Of a stretch of 43,561 nt of DNA, positions 1 through 27,380 are shown one piece after another (the stretch's first letter is position 1; every line of letters starts with the position of its first letter). The notes under the pieces are model-generated. The model ran no database searches, was not told the DNA's origin, and worked only from the letters and a program-made list of their open reading frames with translations. Location of the stretch: positions 1-43,561 of the forward strand of contig NZ_BCQP01000082.1 in assembly GCF_001552135.1 (NCBI RefSeq). Reading direction: 5' to 3'. The position numbers and the translations under genes were made by a program. This DNA comes from Actinomadura chibensis NBRC 106107 (lineage in GTDB: Bacteria > Actinomycetota > Actinomycetes > Streptosporangiales > Streptosporangiaceae).

Positions 1-8286
<8,286 letters not shown>

Positions 8287-8306
8287 CGTGCGTGGCTTCT
8301 CTCTTC

Positions 8307-8322
8307 CGATGCGGCAGCATCG
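8307..8322 (-). promoter_or_regulatory. Small stem-loop in the 5' leader of PKS gene E
   Basis: CGATGC-GGCA-GCATCG forms a perfect 6-bp stem with a 4-nt loop, about 20-36 nt upstream of the E start and just 5' of its purine-rich ribosome binding site. It may act in the mRNA leader or be a protein-binding palindrome. Confidence 0.25.
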
Positions 8323-8375
8323 AACACTCTCCGAAATGCTCCTTAAGCAGCGCTAATCCGGTACTTGGCCGGGCA

Positions 8376-8414
8376 GCTTCAGCCCTGCCTTATCCGCGCC
8401 TTAGGGATGCCTGG
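8376..8414. promoter_or_regulatory. Four hexamers at exact 11-bp spacing (possible activator site)
   Basis: Hexamers start at 8376 (GCTTCA), 8387 (GCCTTA), 8398 (GCCTTA) and 8409 (GCCTGG). The middle two are identical and the outer two match them at four of six positions. An 11-bp direct-repeat period is the hallmark of SARP-type activator sites in actinomycete antibiotic clusters. The core sequence differs from the best-known TCGAG heptamers, so assignment to a SARP is tentative. Confidence 0.4.
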
Positions 8415-8431
8415 TGCATTGGCGGAACTCG

Positions 8432-8446
8432 ATTCCGCTGCGGAAT
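8432..8446. promoter_or_regulatory. Perfect inverted repeat ATTCCGC-T-GCGGAAT upstream of the P450
   Basis: Seven-bp perfect arms around a single base, ending 31 bp before the P450 start codon. Size and place fit an operator for a dimeric repressor or activator. It could also be chance in GC-rich DNA, although the AT-containing ends make this less likely. Confidence 0.3.
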
Positions 8447-8463
8447 TCCTGCCGCCGACGATA

Positions 8464-8468
8464 GGGAG
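8464..8468 (+). promoter_or_regulatory. Ribosome binding site deciding the P450 start
   Basis: GGGAG lies 9 nt before ATG 8478. The frame stays open upstream to 8292, but that extension runs through the control region and has no P450 character, so 8478 is chosen. Confidence 0.65.
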
Positions 8469-8477
8469 CGGAACAAT

Positions 8478-9692
8478 ATGGCCGACGACCTGACCACCGA
8501 CCATCCGCCTTTCCCGGTGCCCCGGGGCTGTCCTTTCGGGGGGCCGGAGCGGGCCGCCGGACCGGCTGCCGAACCGCCCCTGACGCGGGTCACCCTGCCC
8601 ACCGGAGGGACCGCCTGGGTGGTCTCGGGGTTCGAGCGGGTGCGGCGGCTGCTGGCCGATCCGCGGATCAGCTCGGACCGCCGACGACCTGGGTTCCCGC
8701 ACATGGCGCCGGTGCCGGTCGGCAACCCGCCCGACGAGACGCTGCCGATGGTGACCCTCGACGCGCCCGAGCACACGGCGCACCGCCGGATGTTCGTCAA
8801 CGAGTTCACCGTGCGGCGGATGCGCCAACTGCGGCCCCGCATTCAGGAAATCGTGGACCAATGCGTGGACGACCTGCTCGCCGGCGAGCGGCCGGCCGAT
8901 CTCGTCCAGACCATTTCGGTCCCGGTGCCCTCGATGGCGGTGTGTGAACTTCTGGGCGTCCCGTACACGGACCGTGACTTCTTCAAGGCGCGCACCCAGA
9001 AACTGCTCGACCGGCACAACAGCGCGGCGGAAATGCGGAAGGGCTTCGGGGAGCTCATCGGCTATTTCGACGAGCTCATCACGCTCAAGGAGAAGGATCC
9101 GGGCGACGACCTGCTCGGCCGGGCGATCGTGAAGTACCGCGAGGCGGGCCGCTACAACCACGCCTACATGGTCAACACCGCCACGATGCTGCTCAACGCG
9201 GGCCACGAGACGACCACGAACATGATCTCGCTGTCGGTGGTGGCGCTGCTGGAGCACCCGGCGCAGCTCGCCGAGCTGCGCGCGGACCCGGACCTCACCG
9301 CCCACGCCGTCGAGGAGCTGCTGCGCTACTTCAGCGTGGTCGACCTCACCGTCGGCCGGGTCGCGACCGAGGACATCGAGATGGACGGCGAGACGATCCG
9401 CGCGGGCGAGGGCGTCATCGCGCGGCCGAGTCTGGCCAACATGGACCCGGAGGTCTTCACCGACCCGCACCAGCTCGACATCCACCGCGAGGAGGCGCGC
9501 CACCACGTCGCCTTCGGCCACGGCGGGCACAACTGCCTCGGCCAGAACCTCGCGAGGGAGGAGCTGGAGATCGTCCTGAACACGCTCTTCCGGCGGGTCC
9601 CCGACCTGCGGCTGGCGAAGCCGGCCGACGAGCTGTCCTACAAGGACACCGAGCAGGTGTACGGAATCCACGAGGTGCCGGTGACATGGTGA
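8478..9692 (+). CDS. Cytochrome P450 (class I bacterial, CYP105-like)
   Basis: The 404-residue protein has the usual length of a soluble bacterial P450. Visible landmarks are the C-helix region (TLDAPEHTAHRRMF), the I-helix oxygen-activation motif AGHETT (241-246), the K-helix ExxR (E280-R283) and the heme loop FGHGGHNCLG with the thiolate ligand Cys353. Overall wording is close to the CYP105 group, common in Streptomyces and relatives. It is probably a tailoring oxidase that hydroxylates or oxidises the polyketide after assembly; position and substrate cannot be read from sequence. The ferredoxin gene starts inside its last codons, so the two are made together as an electron-transfer pair; a ferredoxin reductase is not encoded here. 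Transcribed away from PKS gene E and convergent with the flavoprotein. Confidence 0.95.
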   Translation: MADDLTTDHPPFPVPRGCPFGGPERAAGPAAEPPLTRVTLPTGGTAWVVSGFERVRRLLADPRISSDRRRPGFPHMAPVPVGNPPDETLPMVTLDAPEHTAHRRMFVNEFTVRRMRQLRPRIQEIVDQCVDDLLAGERPADLVQTISVPVPSMAVCELLGVPYTDRDFFKARTQKLLDRHNSAAEMRKGFGELIGYFDELITLKEKDPGDDLLGRAIVKYREAGRYNHAYMVNTATMLLNAGHETTTNMISLSVVALLEHPAQLAELRADPDLTAHAVEELLRYFSVVDLTVGRVATEDIEMDGETIRAGEGVIARPSLANMDPEVFTDPHQLDIHREEARHHVAFGHGGHNCLGQNLAREELEIVLNTLFRRVPDLRLAKPADELSYKDTEQVYGIHEVPVTW

Positions 9693-9898
9693 AGACAGTG
9701 CGGCTCCAGGTCGACCGGGAGCTCTGCCTCGGGGCGGGACGGTGCGTCCTCACCGAGCCCGACCTGTTCGACCAGGACGAGGACGACGGCCGCGTCCTGC
9801 TGCTGACCGGCCCGGACGAGGAGCCGGAGGTGACGGCGGCGGTCCGGCGCGCCGTCCAGTTCTGCCCGACCGGCGCGCTCACCCTGTCGGACGACTGA
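9686..9898 (+). CDS. 3Fe-4S type ferredoxin, redox partner of the P450
   Basis: The 70-residue acidic protein has cluster ligands Cys14, Cys20 and Cys60 in the pattern C-x5-C ... CP. At the place of a fourth ligand it has Ala17 (CLGAGRC), the pattern of single-cluster 3Fe-4S ferredoxins that serve CYP105-type P450s. Its ATG overlaps the end of the P450 gene by 7 nt in another frame, so translation is coupled and the two proteins are likely produced together. It should carry single electrons from a host ferredoxin reductase to the P450. It is the last gene of this short plus-strand operon and is followed by a strong hairpin. Confidence 0.93.
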   Translation: MVKTVRLQVDRELCLGAGRCVLTEPDLFDQDEDDGRVLLLTGPDEEPEVTAAVRRAVQFCPTGALTLSDD

Positions 9899-9933
9899 CC
9901 GTCCGGCGGCCTCCCGGCCGACCGGTAGACAAA

Positions 9934-9970
9934 CCGGACAGCCCGTGCGGATTCCGCACGGGCTGTCCGG
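9934..9970. terminator. Bidirectional terminator hairpin between convergent operons
   Basis: A perfect inverted repeat with 18-bp arms (CCGGACAGCCCGTGCGGA and its complement) around one central T; in practice the loop would be about GATTC. AAA precedes and a T-run (GTTT) follows, so it can work from both sides. It lies between the ferredoxin stop (9898) and the flavoprotein stop (9980). Confidence 0.85.
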
Positions 9971-9979
9971 GTTTCGTGT

Positions 9980-11440
9980 TCAGCTCTGGCCGGGCTCGCC
10001 GAACCAGGTGCGCAGGGCGGTGGCCAGGCCGTCCGCGCCGGACGGCGCGCGGGTCGCCCAGGCGACGCGGCCGTCCGGGCGGAGCAGCAGCGCGGCCGCG
10101 TCGATCTCGGCGGTGGCGGGCGCGGTGACGGTGTCGACGCGTCCCGACCAGGCGGCGGCCTCGCCGGTCCGGCCGGTGTCGGCGGCGAACTCCAGGAACA
10201 GGCCGCGGCCCGTCTCCAGCAGCCGCACGATCGGCGTCTCCCCGACCGTCACCTGGGGGAGCCTGCGGCCGAGCAGCGGGTGGTCGCCCGCGTCGTACGG
10301 GTAGTCGTAGCGGATGTCGAGCCCGCCGACCATCTTCACGAAGTGCTCGTTGACGTCGTCGTAGGCGATCAGCTCGGTGAGCACCTGCCGCAGCGGGGAC
10401 ACCGCCGACAGCGGGTGCAGCAGCGCGACCTGCGCCCGCGTCGTGAGGCAGGCGCGGGCGCCGACCGGGTGGCGCTCGTCGTGGTAGGTGTCGAGGAGGC
10501 CGTCCGGGGCGCGGCCGAGGACGTCGGCGCCGAGCTTCCAGCCGAGGTTCACCGCGTCCTCGATGCCGGTGCTGAGCGCCTGCCCGCCGAGCGGGAAGTG
10601 GACGTGCGCGGCGTCGCCCGCGAGCAGCACCCGCCCGGACCGGTACCGCTCCGCGTGCCGGGTCGGGGCGTTCCAGCGCGACAGCCAGCGCGCCTCGCCG
10701 CCGGTCAGCTCCGCGCCCGACAGCCGCTCGAAGCTCTCCCGCAGCTCCGCGTAGGTCACCGGCGTGTCGTTCGGGACGGCCTCCACCCCGAACTCGCCCG
10801 CCATCACCCGCAGCGTGTGCGGGTCGACGGGGCCGACCGCGAACAGCCCGCCCTCGTTCTCGTGCGCGCCGAGCAGCGTGAACAGCGGGTCGCCCGGTTC
10901 GACCGGGACGTCCCCGAGGATGCCGCGGAACGGCAGGTCGTCGCCGGGGAAGCCGATCCCGGCGAGGCCGCGGACGGTGCTGTCGGTCCCGTCGCAGCCG
11001 ACGAGGTAGGCGCCCTCGAACGACTCGCCGGACCGGGTCTTCACCGTCACGCCGTTCGCGCCCTGGTCCAGCGCGACGATCTCGGCGTCGTAGCGGATGT
11101 CGACGCCGAGGTCGCGGGCCTTGGCGGCGAGCTCGGCCTCGATCCGCGAGTGCGGGATCGCGAACGCGTAGGCGTGCTTCTCCCGCAGCCGCGTCGGCCC
11201 GAGCCAGAGCTGCGCGAAGTGCGCCTGCGGGAATTCGAGGCCGTGCGGGCGGAGCTCGTCCATCACGCCGCGCTGGTCGAGCAGCTCGACCACCGCCGCG
11301 TTGATCACCATGCCGCGGGACCGCTCGTTCGGCCGGTCGCGCCGCTCCAGGACGACCGCGTCCGCCCCGGCGAGGCCGAGCTCCACGGCGAGCATCAGCC
11401 CGACCGGGCCGGCTCCGGCGACGATGACACGTTCACTCAT
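9980..11440 (-). CDS. FAD-dependent monooxygenase-fold protein (PheA/RdmE-like); candidate decalin-forming cyclase
   Basis: The 486-residue protein has the N-terminal FAD-binding GAGPVG (9-14), the DG motif VGCDGTDSTVR (147-157), the second FAD motif GDAAHVHFP (275-283) followed by GGQALSTGIEDAVNLGWKL, and a C-terminal thioredoxin-like domain (about 385-486, with LRPDGRVAW). This is the class A flavoprotein hydroxylase family of aromatic polyketide pathways. The same fold is used by PyrE3, the FAD-dependent [4+2] cyclase that builds the dialkyldecalin of pyrroindomycin. Family members often read GGQGLN where this has GGQALS. Its ATG overlaps the stop of the terminal PKS gene D (ATGA) with AAAGGAGT upstream, so it is translated together with the last module. 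That context and the predicted diene/dienophile chain favour a cyclase; a true hydroxylase or epoxidase remains possible. Family call is strong, the cyclase role is inference. Confidence 0.9.
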   Translation of the reverse strand: MSERVIVAGAGPVGLMLAVELGLAGADAVVLERRDRPNERSRGMVINAAVVELLDQRGVMDELRPHGLEFPQAHFAQLWLGPTRLREKHAYAFAIPHSRIEAELAAKARDLGVDIRYDAEIVALDQGANGVTVKTRSGESFEGAYLVGCDGTDSTVRGLAGIGFPGDDLPFRGILGDVPVEPGDPLFTLLGAHENEGGLFAVGPVDPHTLRVMAGEFGVEAVPNDTPVTYAELRESFERLSGAELTGGEARWLSRWNAPTRHAERYRSGRVLLAGDAAHVHFPLGGQALSTGIEDAVNLGWKLGADVLGRAPDGLLDTYHDERHPVGARACLTTRAQVALLHPLSAVSPLRQVLTELIAYDDVNEHFVKMVGGLDIRYDYPYDAGDHPLLGRRLPQVTVGETPIVRLLETGRGLFLEFAADTGRTGEAAAWSGRVDTVTAPATAEIDAAALLLRPDGRVAWATRAPSGADGLATALRTWFGEPGQS

Positions 11441-14400
11441 GAGGGACTCCTTTGACTTCCGGTGTTGGCGGTGCCGCCGCCGGAGATCCCGTCGAGGAGA
11501 TGCCGGGCGAGCGCGGCGGGGGTGGGATGGTCGAAGATCGCGGCGGGCGACAGCGCGGGCCCGGCGGGCTGGATGCGGGTGCTGAGCTCCAGCGCGGTGA
11601 ACGAGGACATGCCGAGGCCGAGGAGGTCGTCGTCCGCGCCGATCGCGTCGGCGGCGGCGTAGCCGAGGACGGCGGCGGCCTCCGTGCGGACGAGGTCGAG
11701 CAGGAACGCGGGGCGCTCGTCGTCCGGGACGTCCGCGAGCCTGCGGACGACCGGGGCGCGTCCGTCGGCGGCGGCGTCCAGGACCCGCCGCGCCGCCGGT
11801 ATCCCGGCGAGCAGCCGGGGCGGGGCCGCCTCGGCCGCGAGCGCCGCCCAGTCGAGGTCGGCGGCGACCACGGCGGGGACGTCCAGCGAGGGCAGCCGCT
11901 CCAGGACGGGCGCGACCAGCTCGGGTTCCATGCCTGCCAGGCCGAGCGAGACGGCCGGGGTCCCGGCGGCGCGCAGCCGAGCGGCCAGCGCGTCGAGCAC
12001 GGCGCGGCGCGGGCCGCCGCCGCTGCCGGGCAGGCCGAGCGAGCGGGCCGTGTCGGAGACGAGCAGGACGACGCCCGGGTCGAGGTCGCGGGCCAGGTCG
12101 GCCGCCTCGGTCGCGGCGGCGGCGTCCCGGTCGAGATCGGGGAGGCCGGGGTCGTCGCCGTCCGCGTCCGGCGGCCCGCACACGTGCAGGACGGCCGCCA
12201 CGGGACCCTCGACCTCCGGGGCGCCGGACCCGGACGCCACGAGCACCGGGCGGGTCTCCGGTTGCTCGCCGAGCCAGCGCGCGAGGTGCTCGCCGAGCGG
12301 GGTGTCGGCGCCGGACAGCACGACCGTGCCCTCGGGCCGCCACCGCTCCTCCCCGGACGGGGCGAACGGCGTCAGGCGGCGCGCGAACAGCCCCGCCGGG
12401 CGGATCGCCAGCTCGCGCTCCGCGCCCTGGGCCAGCGCCCGGCCGAGCCGCTCGGCGATCCGCGCGACCGGCACGCGCGGCAGGTCGACCAGCCCGTACC
12501 CGGCGGACGGGCCGAGCCCCCACAGCTGGGCGCCCAGCGGATCGTCGGGCGGGTCGGACGGCGCGGCGCACACCGCCTCGCGCGTCGCGACCCAGACCGG
12601 CGCGGACACGCCCAGTTCCGTGAGGGCGTCCACCAGCGAGACGGTCGCGACGAGGCCGGTGGACGCCGCCGCGTAGGCGGGGTGGGGGTCGTCCTCCAGG
12701 GCCAGCAGCGAGAGGACGCCGTCCACGGCGGGCTTCCCGGCGAGCCGGTCGCGCAGGCGCAGGACGGTCTCCGGGCCGTCCGCGCCGCCCAGGTCCACCT
12801 CGGTGGTGATCACGTGGGCGCCCTGCGCCTGGAGGGCGTCGGCGAGGTCGGTCGCCGGGTCCTTCTCCGTCGTCAGGAGCAGCCACGTCCGTCCGGCGAC
12901 GGACTCCGCCGGGTCGGCCATCGGCTCCCAGCCGAGCCGGTAGAGCCGGTCCCGGCCGCGGCGCCACGCGGCGAGCGCGGGGAGCAGCGCGTCGAGCGCG
13001 GCGCGGTCGGCGGGGGCCAGCCGCAGTTCGGCGGCCAGGGCGTCGACGTCCGCGCCTTCCACGGCCGACCAGAACCGCTCCTCTCCGTTCGCGCCGCCGG
13101 GCGCGTCGGCGTCTCCGGCGTCGATCCAGTAGCGGCGGCGCTGGAACGGGTAGGTGGGCAGATCGGTGTGGCGTCCGGCGGGCAGGATCTTCGTCCAGTC
13201 GACGGGGACGCCGGTGTTGTGCGCGTTCGCGACGGCGGTGAGCAGCGCCGCGCTCTGCGGCCGCTTCGGATTCTGGAGCGCGATGGCGGTCGCGGTGGTG
13301 ATGTCGCTGGTCAGGGTGGTGAGCGTGGTGTCGGGCCCGATCTCGATATAGGTGGCGACGCCCTGCTCGTCGAGGTATTGGACGGCCTTGTGGTAATTCA
13401 CCGTTCCGAGCAGATGCTCGGCCCAATAGTCGGGTTGATGCTCGGCGGGCAGCCCGGTGAGGTTGGAGACGACCGGAATCGCCGGAGGGTTGTGCGTGAT
13501 TCCCCGGGCGGCCTCGGTCAAGGGTGCGACGGCCCGTTCCATCAGCGCCGAGTGGAACGCGCGCTCGGTGGTCAGCAGGCGGGCGCGGCGCCCTTCGCCT
13601 TTCCAGTGCCGGACCATTTCCCGCACGGCCTCGGGCGGCCCCGAAACGACCGTGCTGCGTGCCGTGTTGACGGCCGCGATGCTCACTCCCTCCGGGAGGG
13701 TGATCTCCTCGGGGGCGGCGTTGATGGCGGCCATGGCCCCGTCCGGGGTGTCGTGCATGGCGCGGGCGCGGGCGGTGACCAGCGCGGACGCGTCCGCGAG
13801 GGACAGCGTCCCGGAGGTGTAGGCCGCCGTCAGTTCGCCCAGCGAATGCCCGACGAGGAAATGCGGCGTGATTCCCCAATCGACGAGCAGCGCGTGGAGC
13901 GCCGTTTGGAAGGCGAACAGCGCGGGCTGGGTGTAGAGGGTCTGGTTGAGCCGTTCGGGGTCGTCGTCGAACATGACCTGCTTGAGCTGCGGGTCGAGGT
14001 GTTCGCAGGCGGCGTCGAGGGCCTCGGCGAAGACCGGGAACGTCTCGTACAGTTCCCGGCCCATTCCCGCGTGCTGCGAGCCCTGCCCGGAATAGAGGAA
14101 GGCGACCTTTCCCGCCGGTTTCACCGTTCCGGTGATGACGTTGCCCGCGTGCGTCCCTTCGGCGAGGAAGCCCAGCCGCTGCCGGAGGTCCTCGTGGTCG
14201 GACGCGATGACCGCCGCCCGGTGCGGGAGGTGGCTGCGCCCGGTCGCGAGGGTCCGGGCGATGTCGGAGAGCGGCTGGTCGTGGACGGAGTCGCGCAGCC
14301 GCGCCGCCTGCTCCCGCAGCGCGGACTCGGTCTTCGCCGACAGCAGCACCGGCAGGGCGTGGGCGGGCCGCACCGGCTCGGGGACGTCGTCCGCGTCGGG

Positions 14401-15785
14401 CGCCTGTTCGAGGATGACGTGGGCGTTGGTCCCGCTGATCCCGAAGGAGGAGACCCCGGCGCGGCGCGGGTGGCCGTAGTCGGGCCAGGCCGTCGCCTCG
14501 GTGAGCAGGCTGACGGCCCCGGACTCCCAGTCGACGTGCGGTGTGGGGGCGTCGATGTGCAGGCTCTTCGGCAGGACGCCGTGCCGCATCGCCTCGACCA
14601 TCTTGACGACCCCGGCGACCCCGGCCGCCGCCTGGGCGTGCCCGATGTTCGACTTGATCGACCCGAGCAGCAGCGGCCGGTCGGCGGGCCGCTCCCGCCC
14701 GTAGGTGGCGAGGAGCGCCTGCGCCTCGATCGGGTCGCCGAGGATCGTCCCGGTGCCGTGCGCCTCGACGGCGTCGACCTGGTCGGGCGTGAGTCCGGCG
14801 TTGGCGAGCGCGGCGCGGATCACCCGCTGCTGCGACGGGCCGTTCGGCGCGGTGAGGCCGTTGCTCGCGCCGTCCTGGTTGACGGCCGTCCCGCGGATTA
14901 CAGCGAGCACGCGGTGGCCGTTGGCGACGGCGTCCGACAGCCGTTCCAGGAGCACGACGCCCGCGCCCTCGGACCAGCCCGCCCCGTCGGCGGCGGCGGC
15001 GAACGACTTGCAGCGTCCGTCCGGGGCCATCCCGCGCTGGCGGCTGAACTCGACGAAGAGCATCGGCGTCGACATGACGGTCGCGCCGCCCGCGAGGGCC
15101 AGCCCGCATTCGCCGTTGCGCAGCGCGAGCGCGGCGAGGTGGATGGCGACGAGCGACGACGAGCACGCCGTGTCGACGGTGACGGCCGGTCCCTCAAGGC
15201 CCAGCGTGTACGACACGCGCCCGGACGCGATGCTGCCCGCGCTGCCGTTGCCGAGCAGCCCCTCGTGCTCCGGACGGGCCCGTCCCATGAGGCGCGCGCC
15301 GTAGTCCCCGTACATGAACCCGGCGAAGACGCCCGTGTCGCTGCCGCGCAGCGCGTCGGCGGGGATGCCCGCGCGCTCGACGGCCTCCCAGGCGGCCTCC
15401 AGCATCAGCCGCTGCTGCGGGTCGATCGTCACCGCCTCGCGCGGGCTGATGCCGAAGAACTCCGGGTCGAACTCGGCGGCGTCGTAGAGGAAGCCGCCCT
15501 CCCGCGCGTACGAGGTGCCGGGGTGGTCGGGGTCCGGGTGGTAGAGCGCGGCGACGTCCCAGCCCCGGTCGGCGGGGAACGCCGAGACCGCGTCGGTCTC
15601 GGCCGCGGTGAGCCGCCACAGGTCCTCGGGGGAGCGCACCCCGCCCGGGAAACGGCAGCTCGCGCCGATGATCGCGATGGGCTCGCGGGCCGCCGCCTCG
15701 GCCTCGGCGAGGCGCTGCCGGGTCCGGTGCAGGTCGGCCGTGACCCACTTGAGGTAGTCGACGAGCTTCTCTTCGCTGGCGTTGG

Positions 15786-15789
<4 letters not shown>
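11437..15789 (-). CDS. PKS gene D: terminal module KS-AT(malonyl)-KR(inactive)-ACP, no thioesterase
   Basis: 1450 residues. An N-terminal docking coiled coil (1-34, MTNASEEKLVDYLKW...) is followed by KS (36-460, Cys209 in DTACSSS), AT (559-880; GHSLGE and RAFHS, malonyl type), a degenerate KR (about 900-1330) and an ACP (about 1340-1425). The KR nucleotide site reads VVLSGADTPLG instead of LITGGTGxLG, and the catalytic region reads LVSDTARSLGLPGSGGG, lacking the NYAAAN tyrosine block. The ACP has GMSSF instead of GFDSL: the phosphopantetheine Ser1396 is kept but the preceding Asp is Ser. The protein stops 20-30 residues after the ACP, with neither a C-terminal docking domain nor a thioesterase. 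It should leave a beta-ketoacyl chain on its ACP for release by a separate enzyme. Its start overlaps the stop of C (ATGA) and its stop overlaps the flavoprotein start. A longer frame upstream overlaps C and is not used. Confidence 0.95.
11800..13000 (-). other. Inactive ketoreductase (KR0) in terminal module D
   Basis: The Rossmann glycine motif is broken (SGADTPLG near residue 1160). The Ser/Tyr catalytic region (about 1243-1264) has no tyrosine, with GGGPRRAV where active copies have QANYAAAN. All KRs of A, B and C in this window keep the motifs visible for them, so the loss is specific. Prediction: the last beta-keto group stays unreduced. Confidence 0.85.
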
Positions 15790-27350
<11,561 letters not shown>

Positions 27351-27380
27351 GCCTGGCGTCGCCTCCTGGAAACGGACGTC

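Larger units (their letters stand above)
8287..8477. promoter_or_regulatory. Divergent control region between PKS gene E and the P450 operon
   Basis: This 191-bp non-coding stretch must hold promoters for both directions. It contains an 11-bp-periodic run of hexamers (8376-8414), a short perfect inverted repeat (8432-8446) and a stem-loop in the leader of E (8307-8322), each listed separately. I could not assign -35/-10 boxes with confidence on either strand. Confidence 0.7.

Noticed and set aside
8292..8477. N-terminal extension of the P450 to an upstream ATG
   Set aside because: It would cross the divergent control region and gives no P450-like sequence. ATG 8478 has a GGGAG at proper distance and gives the usual family length.
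9980..11440. Calling the flavoprotein a Baeyer-Villiger monooxygenase or polyether epoxidase
   Set aside because: It lacks the FxGxxxHxxxW-type BVMO signature, and the motifs fit the PheA/RdmE hydroxylase family with a thioredoxin-like tail. A hydroxylase role is not excluded.
11437..11600. A thioesterase or reductive release domain at the end of D
   Set aside because: Only about 25-30 residues follow the ACP, with no GxSxG or reductase motif. The frame closes at 11437.
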